Origin: DATKPE01 sp035524335
Lineage (GTDB): Bacteria; Bacteroidota; Ignavibacteria; UBA10030; SZUA-254
Assembly: GCA_035524335.1 (NCBI GenBank)
Contig: DATKPE010000024.1
Coordinates: forward strand, 1-18,815
Direction of reading: 5' to 3'
Length of the DNA stretch: 18,815 nt
The position numbers were made by a program, and so were the translations under genes. Below the pieces are notes generated by a model. It worked only from the letters and a program-made list of their open reading frames with translations. It ran no database searches and was not told the DNA's origin. Below are positions 7,202 through 13,828 of this stretch, in pieces (the stretch's first letter is position 1; every line of letters starts with the position of its first letter).

Positions 7202-9082
7202 ATGCGAAAACTATTGAAGATCCTTGCCTATGGGCTGGGAACAGTTATTCTCCTTGTTCTTATCGTTGCGGTGACTATTGCACCTGCGGTGAAATACTAC
7301 ATCGAAAGCCACAGCAGGGAAATGACCGGCAGGAAGATTCTGATCGCCGGCCTTCATCTGAACATCTTCACCGGATCCGCCGAGATCGACTCCCTCCGGG
7401 TCTACGAGCGCGACGATATCACGGTGTTTGCCTCGGTCGACACTCTCGCACTTCAGATCGGCTACAGACCGCTTCTGCATCATTCAATCGACATTTCCAC
7501 CCTTCGCGTGATCGGCCCCTCCATCACGATTTCCCGTGCCGGCGGGAAGGCCAATTACGCAGATATTGCCGCGAAGCTGGCGAGCGATACCTCGAAATCC
7601 TCGTTTGAATCGGTCATCCTCGGCACTGTCCAGCTCCGCGGGGGAAATGTCGTCTATGCCGATCCGGCCGGAGGACGATCGGTCGCGGTTTCGGTCGGAT
7701 CCCTGAATACCGGCCATGACACCCTCCGTCTGCCGGTCTCCGCCTACCTGTTCGATTCCCTCCACCTTTCCCAGGTAGTTCTGAACGTTGTGATGACCAA
7801 CGCGGCCGCCGCGGAGAGCAGTCGGACTGCGCAGTCGCCGGCGCCGCCGGCGAAGCCGATGTCGCTTCTGATACGGAGACTGCTGATCGACGACTCCCGG
7901 TGCAATCTGACCGACAGCACCCTGATATCCCCCTGCCGGGTACCGGTCAGCGGTATCACGATCTCGGCATCCGATGTCGACCCCCGGAGGGAAAATTCGT
8001 TCGCGATCCGGGCGTCATTCCCCGAGGGTGGGAGGCTCGATATCGACTGGAAGGGGAGCGTCGCCGATCTGACCAATCAGCAGATCATGCTTAACCTCCA
8101 GAACCTGAGCCTGCCGCTCCTCAGTCCCTACTGCCTCCAGTATACGGCCTACGATATCACCGAAGGAAATCTGAATTTCATCAGCAAAAATATCATCCGT
8201 GAGAACAACATCGAGAGCACCAACCTGCTCGATGCGTACAAGATGAATGTGGGGGATAAGCACGGCGATCTGAAACCGAAAATCAACCTGCCGCTCGGGC
8301 TGGCGCTCTATCTCCTCAAGGACAAGGACGATAAGATCAGCTTCGATATTCCGGTCAAGGGAAACCTCAATGACCCGCAGTTCTCCTATTCGGGCATCAT
8401 TCTGAAAACGCTCGTGAATCTGATGGTCAAAGTTGCCCTTTCCCCTTTCCGGTTCCTCGCGCGGGCGTTCGGCGCCGGCGGTGACAAGCTGGAGAACATC
8501 GAAATCGATCCACTCCAGACCGATTTCACGGCACAGCAATACCGTCAGATCAGCGACGTCGCGGCAATCGAAAAGAAAAAACCCGACATGACCCTCGCGC
8601 TGACGCAGTATGTCAATATGAAGGATGGACTCCGGACGTTCGCCGTCTACAAGACCAAGGCCGCATATCTCGCGGAGAAATTCCGCGACCAGCAGAAAGC
8701 ATCGCCGACGTATGAGGATATCACGGCCCTGGACGACGGCGACCGGGAATACGGCGCGTATGTCGACAGCCTGGTCCTCCTTCGCGGAGTCCCCGCGCAG
8801 GGTACTGCGGGGGACGACAAAATTCTTTCCCTCTACAACACGGATTCCCTTCGGATCGAGCTCGGGCGGAAGCTAACCCGCAGGAACGACATTCTGCGGA
8901 AACATGTCCTCACCTCGTACCGGATTCCGGCAAAGAAACTCATCGTCAGGACCGCCGATACAACGACGCTGGCATCCTTCACTGACAGTCCGCGGTACAA
9001 GGTGGAGATGCTCATGCAGGGAGCCGACAGCAGTACGTCCGTGCCGGGCGGTGCGAAAAAACATGCAAAACTACCCGGGTGA
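7202..9082 (+). CDS. AsmA-like DUF748 envelope protein
   Basis: A 626-residue protein with an N-terminal membrane anchor (about residues 7-30) and a large periplasmic part. The start of the soluble part (YYIESHSREMTGRKILIAGLHLNIFTGSAEIDSLRVYE) and the stretch at residues about 368-425 (LALYLLKDKDDKISFDIPV-KGNLNDPQFSYSGI...VNLMVKVALSPFRFLARAFG) are hallmarks of DUF748 in the AsmA superfamily. AsmA-like proteins are long beta-groove proteins implicated in lipid movement or outer-membrane homeostasis; that is family knowledge, not seen here. The C-terminal third (ENIEIDPLQTDFTAQQYRQI...) has the usual tail of the family. ATG 7202 has only a weak AGG ahead (7194-7196). It has its own promoter with an overlapping palindrome and no partner gene close by, so it is likely a single-gene unit. 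Confidence 0.88.
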   Translation: MRKLLKILAYGLGTVILLVLIVAVTIAPAVKYYIESHSREMTGRKILIAGLHLNIFTGSAEIDSLRVYERDDITVFASVDTLALQIGYRPLLHHSIDISTLRVIGPSITISRAGGKANYADIAAKLASDTSKSSFESVILGTVQLRGGNVVYADPAGGRSVAVSVGSLNTGHDTLRLPVSAYLFDSLHLSQVVLNVVMTNAAAAESSRTAQSPAPPAKPMSLLIRRLLIDDSRCNLTDSTLISPCRVPVSGITISASDVDPRRENSFAIRASFPEGGRLDIDWKGSVADLTNQQIMLNLQNLSLPLLSPYCLQYTAYDITEGNLNFISKNIIRENNIESTNLLDAYKMNVGDKHGDLKPKINLPLGLALYLLKDKDDKISFDIPVKGNLNDPQFSYSGIILKTLVNLMVKVALSPFRFLARAFGAGGDKLENIEIDPLQTDFTAQQYRQISDVAAIEKKKPDMTLALTQYVNMKDGLRTFAVYKTKAAYLAEKFRDQQKASPTYEDITALDDGDREYGAYVDSLVLLRGVPAQGTAGDDKILSLYNTDSLRIELGRKLTRRNDILRKHVLTSYRIPAKKLIVRTADTTTLASFTDSPRYKVEMLMQGADSSTSVPGGAKKHAKLPG

Positions 9083-9425
9083 GCCGACCGCCTTCCGGCT
9101 GCCGACATCAATGCGCGCACCGGGATGAATAACCCGCGCCGGCATGCGCCGCCCCCGTCCCGGTTTCGTCCGGAATTTGCGGGGGCTTGTGCCATGCTGA
9201 TATCCCAGTGAGGTTCGTGTGTTCTTACATCCCAGCAGTGCTATACAGATGATTCCGGATCCGGGCAACAGCAGGACTTCGGGAGTCACCCCGTCGGAAA
9301 TTCCCGTTCAGCACCACCGCCCCGTAGACGAAACCCGGCCTCTTCCCCGGCATATTATCAGAGAAAACCGCAGAGTGCGCAGTGGTAAAGTCTCCGCGCC
9401 CGGGCCGTTGCGGTCAGCCCCGCGG
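9083..9425. other. Non-coding interval between the DUF748 and amylase genes
   Basis: 343 bases without a gene I can support. A stem GCCCCCG (9151-9157) with CGGGGGC (9180-9186) could end the upstream transcript but has no T run. A TATTAT at 9353-9358 resembles a -10 but lacks a matching -35. The amylase frame stays open through 9219-9425, but the residues it would encode (rich in P, R, S) look non-coding and precede a proper signal peptide. Confidence 0.6.
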
Positions 9426-11300
9426 ATGCTGTTGAATATTATCAGAAGCATCCCGGTCGTCCTCATGCTTCTCCTTCCCGTCCCGGGGAGTTCGGCGGCG
9501 GCAGGGCAGGCGCCTTCCGTCACAAAGGTCGAACCGCCCAACTGGTGGACCGGCATGAAGACGAACAGGATTGAACTGATGCTGTACGGCCGGAACCTCG
9601 GAGCCGTCCGGATCACCTCCTCCTCGCCCGCGATCAGAATCGTCCGGACCGAAAAGATCGAAAACCCCTCCTATGCCTTTGTTCAGATCGAAATATCCCC
9701 CTCCGCGATGCCGGGGACCTACACTCTCAAAGTCCATTCGGATGGGGGTTCGGTTCCGGTGCAGTTTCCCGTGCTGAAGCGGTCACAGCCCGAATCGGGG
9801 CATGAGGGGTTTGGTCCGGACGATGTCATCTATCTTATCACCCCCGACCGTTTTGCGAACGGCGATACATCGAACGACAACGTGCCCGGAATGGCCGACA
9901 CGCTGAACCGCAGGGATCCGTTCGGACGTCATGGGGGAGATCTGCGGGGCATCATCGACCGGCTCGCCTATCTGAAAGATCTGGGGGTGACCGCGCTCTG
10001 GCTGAATCCGGTCGTTGAAAACAACATGCAGCATGCCAGCTATCACGGCTACGGCGCCACGGATCTCTACCGTATCGATCCCCGATTCGGGTCGAACGAC
10101 CTCTATCGCGATCTGGTCCGGAAGGCGCACGGGATGGGATTGAAGGTGATCATGGATCACGTCAATAATCACATCGGGATCTCCCATCCGTGGATCGCGG
10201 ACCTGCCGACCCCCGACTGGCTCAATGGCACCGTGGAGCACCACCAGAAGGCATTCAACTCCAAACCGGAGCTGGACGATGTGCACAGCGATTCGGTGAC
10301 GAAACAGAAAGCCGTCAACGGGTGGTTCGCCGATTACCAGGTCGATCTCAACCAGCGGAACCCGCTCGTGGCGGACTATCTGCTGGAAAGCACCCTCTGG
10401 TGGATAGAGTTCAGCGGCATCGACGGCATCCGGGAGGATACCTATCCCTATATCGAGCCGTCCTTCAGGGAATCGTGGTGTGCCGCGGTCATGAAGGAAT
10501 ATCCCCGGTTCAATATCGTGGGGGAGGTGTGGGTGCAGGACCCGGCCTTTCTCGCGCCGTACCAGAAGGGAAGCCGGATCCCGAGGAGGATACCGGCACA
10601 GCTTCCCGCCATCACCGACTTCGGACTTTTCGACGCGTTCATGAAGGCATTTGCGGACACTGCCGGCAGGATCGAAAATGTCTTCACCTGTCTGGCGAAG
10701 GATTTCCTCTACCCCGATCCGGATAATCTGGTCACATTCCTGGATAATCACGACATCCGGAGAATTATGTATAACGTGAACGGTGATGCCCGGAGGTTCA
10801 GGGTCGCACTGCTCACGCTTCTCACGACCCGGGGAATCCCGGAGATCCTGTACGGGACCGAAATCGGCATGACCGGGGGTCCCGACCATGGAACCATCCG
10901 CTCCGATTTCCCCGGGGGTTTTCCCGGCGATACCCGGAACGCCTTTTCCGCCGGGGGACGGACCGAGGCGGAGAGCACGCAATTCGATTATACCCGGCGA
11001 CTGCTCCGGATCCGCCGGGCGGAGGAGCCGCTTCGCCGCGGGAAGCTCATTCATTTCAAACCCGCGGATGAAGTCTATGTCTATTTCCGGATATGGAAAG
11101 AGGAGCGCGTTATGGTGATCGTCAATCATAACAGGAATGAAAAACAGGTCCCGCTCGAACCGTATCTTCATCAGCTTGCCGGGGCGGTGAAGCTGAAGGA
11201 GCTGATGAGCGGCACCGCCTATGATCTCGGGACAACGCATTCCGTGACGATCGATGGAATGACGGGAGGAATCTATAAAGTCATTGCGGGGGAAAAATAA
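9426..11300 (+). CDS. Secreted GH13 alpha-amylase, cyclomaltodextrinase/neopullulanase type
   Basis: A glycoside hydrolase predicted to cut alpha-1,4 links in maltooligosaccharides, cyclodextrins or pullulan, outside the cytoplasm. ATG 9426 was chosen because a signal peptide follows (MLLNIIRSIPVVLMLLLPVPGSSA); no clear ribosome site is visible. Domains: N-terminal cyclomaltodextrinase beta domain (about 30-120; EPPNWWTGM is its hallmark), GH13 barrel (about 130-545), C-terminal beta domain (about 545-624). Conserved GH13 regions: DHVNNH (region I), GIREDTYPY with nucleophile D338, GEVW with acid/base E367, FLDNHD with D443. All three catalytic acids are present, so it should be active. At 624 residues it has the normal length. 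No SusC/SusD-type or other sugar-uptake gene is adjacent; the SDR gene begins 55 bases downstream, with no sign of a shared pathway. Exact substrate cannot be told from sequence alone. Confidence 0.93.
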   Translation: MLLNIIRSIPVVLMLLLPVPGSSAAAGQAPSVTKVEPPNWWTGMKTNRIELMLYGRNLGAVRITSSSPAIRIVRTEKIENPSYAFVQIEISPSAMPGTYTLKVHSDGGSVPVQFPVLKRSQPESGHEGFGPDDVIYLITPDRFANGDTSNDNVPGMADTLNRRDPFGRHGGDLRGIIDRLAYLKDLGVTALWLNPVVENNMQHASYHGYGATDLYRIDPRFGSNDLYRDLVRKAHGMGLKVIMDHVNNHIGISHPWIADLPTPDWLNGTVEHHQKAFNSKPELDDVHSDSVTKQKAVNGWFADYQVDLNQRNPLVADYLLESTLWWIEFSGIDGIREDTYPYIEPSFRESWCAAVMKEYPRFNIVGEVWVQDPAFLAPYQKGSRIPRRIPAQLPAITDFGLFDAFMKAFADTAGRIENVFTCLAKDFLYPDPDNLVTFLDNHDIRRIMYNVNGDARRFRVALLTLLTTRGIPEILYGTEIGMTGGPDHGTIRSDFPGGFPGDTRNAFSAGGRTEAESTQFDYTRRLLRIRRAEEPLRRGKLIHFKPADEVYVYFRIWKEERVMVIVNHNRNEKQVPLEPYLHQLAGAVKLKELMSGTAYDLGTTHSVTIDGMTGGIYKVIAGEK

Positions 11301-11355
11301 AACCGGCAGGTGAAGATGGAAGGAGCCGGGGTTGGACAAATACCAAGGAGTCCAT

Positions 11356-12060
11356 GTGAATAATCTGAAGGGTAAAAACGCAATCGTGACGGGCGGCGGC
11401 AGCGGCATCGGGTATGCGATAGCACAGGCGCTCGTTGCGGAGGGGGTGAACGTGCTGATCGCGTCGCGACGGGGTGAACTGCTCGAGACGGCCGCGGCGG
11501 CGCTGAATCGTGCCGGCCCGGGCAGGGCGGTTCCCGCGGTGCTCGATATCCGGAAGAAGGAGGATATCGTCAGGGTCGTCAGGCTCGCGCAGAAATCTTT
11601 CCCGTCGCTCGATATTCTGGTCAACAACGCGGGGCTTGGCGTCTCCTCCGCGATCGCCGACTGCACCGATGAGGAATGGGATCTCGTCATCGGGACTAAT
11701 CTGACCGGTGTTTTCCGGCTGACGAGGGAGTGTCTGCCTGTGATGATGGCTCAGCGTTCGGGCTATATCATCAATATCGCTTCGCAGGCGGCGAAGCACG
11801 GCTATCCGCTCGCGGGGCCGTACTGCGCGTCCAAATTCGGTCTCCTCGGATTTACGGAAGCGCTCCAGGCCGAGGTCCGTGAATACGGCATCCTCGCGCA
11901 CGCGCTCTGTCCGGCTCTGGTTCAGGTTCCTCCCCCGAAGACCGGGAGCGAGGTCCGCCCCGACGTCCTTCAGCCCGAGGATCTCGCGTCGACGGTTCTC
12001 TTCCTGCTCCGCCAGCCGTCCCGGATCAGGTACGAGAACATCGGACTCTACCGGTTATAA
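11356..12060 (+). CDS. Short-chain dehydrogenase/reductase (SDR, classical FabG-like)
   Basis: A cytoplasmic NAD(P)-dependent oxidoreductase of 234 residues. GTG 11356 was chosen: AAGGAG (11345-11350) lies 5 bases ahead and it gives the usual SDR opening (NLKGKNAIVTGGGSGIG). A TTG at 11332 in the same frame also has AAGGAG (11320-11325), 6 bases ahead, and would add 8 residues. Motifs: cofactor-binding TGGGSGIG (12-19), NNAG (90-93), catalytic S143, Y156 and K160 (YCASK) with standard spacing. The arginine pair in ASRRGE after beta-strand 2 suggests NADP(H) preference (inference). The usual P-G motif after strand 6 reads CPALVQVPPP, so the substrate loop differs. It lies 55 bases after the amylase and may be co-transcribed. 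The substrate is unknown. Confidence 0.92.
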   Translation: MNNLKGKNAIVTGGGSGIGYAIAQALVAEGVNVLIASRRGELLETAAAALNRAGPGRAVPAVLDIRKKEDIVRVVRLAQKSFPSLDILVNNAGLGVSSAIADCTDEEWDLVIGTNLTGVFRLTRECLPVMMAQRSGYIINIASQAAKHGYPLAGPYCASKFGLLGFTEALQAEVREYGILAHALCPALVQVPPPKTGSEVRPDVLQPEDLASTVLFLLRQPSRIRYENIGLYRL

Positions 12061-12068
12061 TATGACAA

Positions 12069-12090
12069 CCGCCGGGTTCCGGTCCGGCGG
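12069..12090. repeat. Inverted repeat just after the SDR gene
   Basis: Perfect 7-bp stem, CCGCCGG (12069-12075) with CCGGCGG (12084-12090), 8-nt loop. It has no T run, so it is more likely an mRNA 3' structure than an intrinsic terminator. Confidence 0.35.
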
Positions 12091-12119
12091 ACGACCGACG
12101 ATCGTCTCCCCGGGAAGGT

Positions 12120-12148
12120 TTGGTGATGAGACGGGGGATGAGTACATT
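12120..12148 (+). promoter_or_regulatory. Weak candidate promoter for the VOC gene
   Basis: TTGGTG (12120-12125), 17-base spacer, TACATT (12143-12148). Only TTG matches well at -35. It would give a 25-base leader to ATG 12180. Confidence 0.3.
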
Positions 12149-12179
12149 TACTGATCACAAAAAAGGAGAATTACCCGTT

Positions 12180-12581
12180 ATGAGTTCGCACGCAGGACTG
12201 CACGCCGATTCGATGTCGATCTCGCTCACCGTCAAAGATCTGCAGAAAAGTCTCGCCTGGTATCACGAGGTCCTCGGTTTTGCCATCGACCGGAAGCTTG
12301 AGCGCGACGGCAAATTGCGCGGTATAGCATTACAGGCGGGTGAGGCACGGATCACAATCAATCAGGACGATGGTGCGAAAGGCCGGGATCGGATCAAGGG
12401 TCTCGGATTTTCGATCTATCTCACCACCGACCAGGATGTGGACGAGCTGGCTTCCCGGGTCCGGAAACTCACACCGGCAAAGGATGCGGAAGCGGCCGAC
12501 ATGCATTGGGGGGTGCGGATGCTGAGGCTGGAGGATCCCGACGGCTACAAGATAGCGGTCGCGAAGCCTCTGGCAAAGTGA
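12180..12581 (+). CDS. VOC (glyoxalase/bleomycin-resistance fold) family protein
   Basis: ATG 12180, product 133 residues, with AAGGAG at 12163-12168 (11 bases ahead, rather long). The sequence shows the vicinal-oxygen-chelate signature: SISLTVKDLQKSLAWYHEVLGF at the start of the first module and LRLEDPDGYKIAVAKP at the end of the second. In metal-dependent members the first strand carries a histidine and the last strand, after DPDG, carries a glutamate; here these places hold M/S and A/V. The visible ligands are therefore missing, which favours a binding or non-metal role over glyoxalase I-type catalysis. This is inference from motif alignment by eye. A strong terminator follows, so it ends the amylase-SDR-VOC stretch. 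No specific substrate can be given. Confidence 0.87.
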   Translation: MSSHAGLHADSMSISLTVKDLQKSLAWYHEVLGFAIDRKLERDGKLRGIALQAGEARITINQDDGAKGRDRIKGLGFSIYLTTDQDVDELASRVRKLTPAKDAEAADMHWGVRMLRLEDPDGYKIAVAKPLAK

Positions 12582-12618
12582 GCCGGATTTACACGACTCC
12601 CGATCGTTTTCGAACAAC

Positions 12619-12644
12619 AGCGGCGTTTTCCCGCCGCTTTTTTT
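12619..12644 (+). terminator. Rho-independent terminator after the VOC gene
   Basis: Perfect 7-bp stem AGCGGCG (12619-12625) with CGCCGCT (12632-12638), 6-nt loop TTTTCC, followed by seven T (12638-12644). Confidence 0.9.
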
Positions 12645-12699
12645 GTCCGCCGGGTGGCGGTAAAGGGAGAATACCCGCCGAAATAAATCACCCAGGCGG

Positions 12700-12728
12700 T
12701 TGATATTCGCCCCCGATTTCTGTACTTT
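12700..12728 (+). promoter_or_regulatory. Candidate promoter of the leader/31-residue peptide unit
   Basis: -35 TTGATA (12700-12705, 5 of 6 to consensus), 17-base spacer, TACTTT (12723-12728). Predicted start near 12735, which is the first base or two of the hairpin at 12734-12757. Confidence 0.5.
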
Positions 12729-12733
12729 CGGAT

Positions 12734-12757
12734 GGGGTGAGACGATCATCTCACCCC
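12734..12757 (+). promoter_or_regulatory. Perfect 9-bp hairpin at the predicted transcript 5' end
   Basis: GGGGTGAGA (12734-12742), loop CGATCA, TCTCACCCC (12749-12757). No T run follows, so it is not a terminator. A 5'-terminal stem of this kind could stabilise the RNA; as DNA it could be an operator. Confidence 0.5.
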
Positions 12758-13014
12758 GGCGCATTGTGGGCAGAATGCGTTGTTGTGGTTCCTCCATACG
12801 CGATCATTTCTCCCGTTCCTCGATCCCATGCTTTCCTGAAAATCCTGCGGGCCGGATTCTGTCCGATCCTCCCGGCCTGACCGGTTGTGATCGCTGACCG
12901 GTACGTAAGGCCCGGTGACGCGATTTCATCCGTCCGACATTGCAATAAAATTGTGGACAATGCGGTACAGCTTGACTAATTCACCTTGGATCAACAGCCA
13001 TATCGGAGAAAGAT

Positions 13015-13110
13015 ATGAAGCTTAGAAAGATAATTCTTTGCGCCACCATTCTGGTGTTGACCGGAGTCGTGCCCCTCATGCCGGGCTGTTATTTACTGAA
13101 CTGGACCTGA
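13015..13110 (+). CDS. Putative 31-residue exported peptide
   Basis: ATG 13015 with GGAGAA (13005-13010), about 6 bases ahead; stop TGA at 13108-13110. The product starts MKLRKIILCATILVLTG, a basic end plus a 16-residue hydrophobic core, then VVPLMPGCYLLNWT. It resembles a signal peptide or very small lipoprotein precursor (Cys25), though MPGC does not fit the usual lipobox. No family recognised. The good ribosome site, the signal-like composition and the upstream promoter argue for a real small gene; the length argues for caution. It could also be the intact front end of a lipoprotein gene broken by an early stop. Confidence 0.45.
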   Translation: MKLRKIILCATILVLTGVVPLMPGCYLLNWT

Positions 13111-13233
13111 CCGGCAGTTGAACGATGCCGGGTTCCTGAAATTCGGCGGCGGGCGGAGCCTGATGACTGTTCCTGGGTTGTGAAAATCCTGAGTGAGGTT
13201 CTTCCACCGCCTTCCGCAGTTGTCGATGGTCCT

Positions 13234-13265
13234 GAACAGGGCGCAGTACCATCCGCGCCCTGTTC
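13234..13265. repeat. Perfect 11-bp inverted repeat upstream of the small secreted protein gene
   Basis: GAACAGGGCGC (13234-13244), 10-nt loop, GCGCCCTGTTC (13255-13265). No T run follows. It lies 37 bases before ATG 13303, so it could be a leader hairpin, an operator, or a terminator of a non-standard kind. Confidence 0.6.
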
Positions 13266-13302
13266 CGCATTCAATACTGTTCACTATTGGAGGGAAACGC
13301 GC

Positions 13303-13743
13303 ATGAAAGGCCTCTGCTGTATTCTCCCGCTCGTCCTCATGTTCACCTGCACCGCCCTGTGCCAGGCCGGAAACGACGCCCGGAACGAAAAAGTGAGGGC
13401 AAAGGTGAACGGTATCGTGCAGGTTGCCCGGGATATTCTTGCGGGGAGAAATCTCGAAAAGGCCGGATCTTCGGTTGCCTCCGGTGCGCGACTGATAGAC
13501 GGAAGGAAATTCGAATATCTGCGCTCCGTCCTGACCGGAGGAGCGGCCGCCTGTCCGCTCGCCGATACATCGTACCAGATGGTGATGGTCGAGGCGGAAA
13601 CGAGCAATGGTGACGATATGGGTTTTCTCCGGATCAAGACCAGACAGACGCCCGATACCGCCAGGGTCAGATTCCACAGTATTGTCTTCAGGCAGGACTC
13701 CACAGGGGAGTATAAAATCGTCAACTGGCATACGAGTGAGTGA
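13303..13743 (+). CDS. Small secreted hypothetical protein
   Basis: ATG 13303 with GGAGG (13289-13293) 9 bases ahead. The 146-residue product has a clear signal peptide (MKGLCCILPLVLMFTCTALC, cleavage near QA|GND). The mature part starts with a charged helical stretch (NDARNEKVRAKVNGIVQVARDILAG) and ends in strands (GFLRIKT, ARVRFHSIVFRQDSTGEYKIVNWHTSE). The ending, with a basic/aromatic strand then KIVNWHTS, recalls the last strand of NTF2/SnoaL-like proteins, but I cannot confirm that fold. There is one pair of cysteines in the signal region and one in the mature part. The upstream in-frame extension (from 13180) runs through the hairpin and is not supported. Function unknown; neighbours give no clear hint beyond general envelope export. 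Confidence 0.75.
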   Translation: MKGLCCILPLVLMFTCTALCQAGNDARNEKVRAKVNGIVQVARDILAGRNLEKAGSSVASGARLIDGRKFEYLRSVLTGGAAACPLADTSYQMVMVEAETSNGDDMGFLRIKTRQTPDTARVRFHSIVFRQDSTGEYKIVNWHTSE

Positions 13744-13745
13744 GC

Positions 13746-13771
13746 GGTCCGGTCGCGCCGCGATACGGACC
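13746..13771 (+). terminator. Weak terminator-like hairpin
   Basis: GGTCCG (13746-13751) pairs with CGGACC (13766-13771), with a further CGCG pairing inside, followed by only three T. It starts three bases after the stop codon of the small secreted protein. Confidence 0.3.
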
Positions 13772-13828
13772 TTTGCCCGCTGTCTCTGTTGATATCTCAC
13801 GTGCGGAATATTCAGAAGGATGAAGAGC

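Larger units (their letters stand above)
12645..13014. other. Hairpin-rich non-coding leader region
   Basis: 370 bases with no credible long frame. It holds a promoter-like pair (12700-12728), a perfect 9-bp hairpin (12734-12757), a second hairpin CGCATT/AATGCG about 12760-12780, a GGCCGG...CCGGCC pairing near 12850-12875, and ACCGGT occurring twice near 12880-12905. It may be a long structured 5' leader or a small RNA; it matches no RNA family I can recall. Confidence 0.45.

Noticed and set aside
9151..9186. GCCCCCG/CGGGGGC hairpin as a terminator
   Set aside because: The 22-base loop and lack of a T run make it too weak to call as a terminator; noted only within the interval.
9219..9425. 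Upstream extension of the amylase frame by 69 codons
   Set aside because: A complete signal peptide begins at ATG 9426; the extension is P/R/S-rich and would bury it.
9783..11690. 635-codon open frame on the minus strand across the amylase and SDR genes
   Set aside because: It spans two genes with clear motifs on the + strand and shows no recognisable domain itself.
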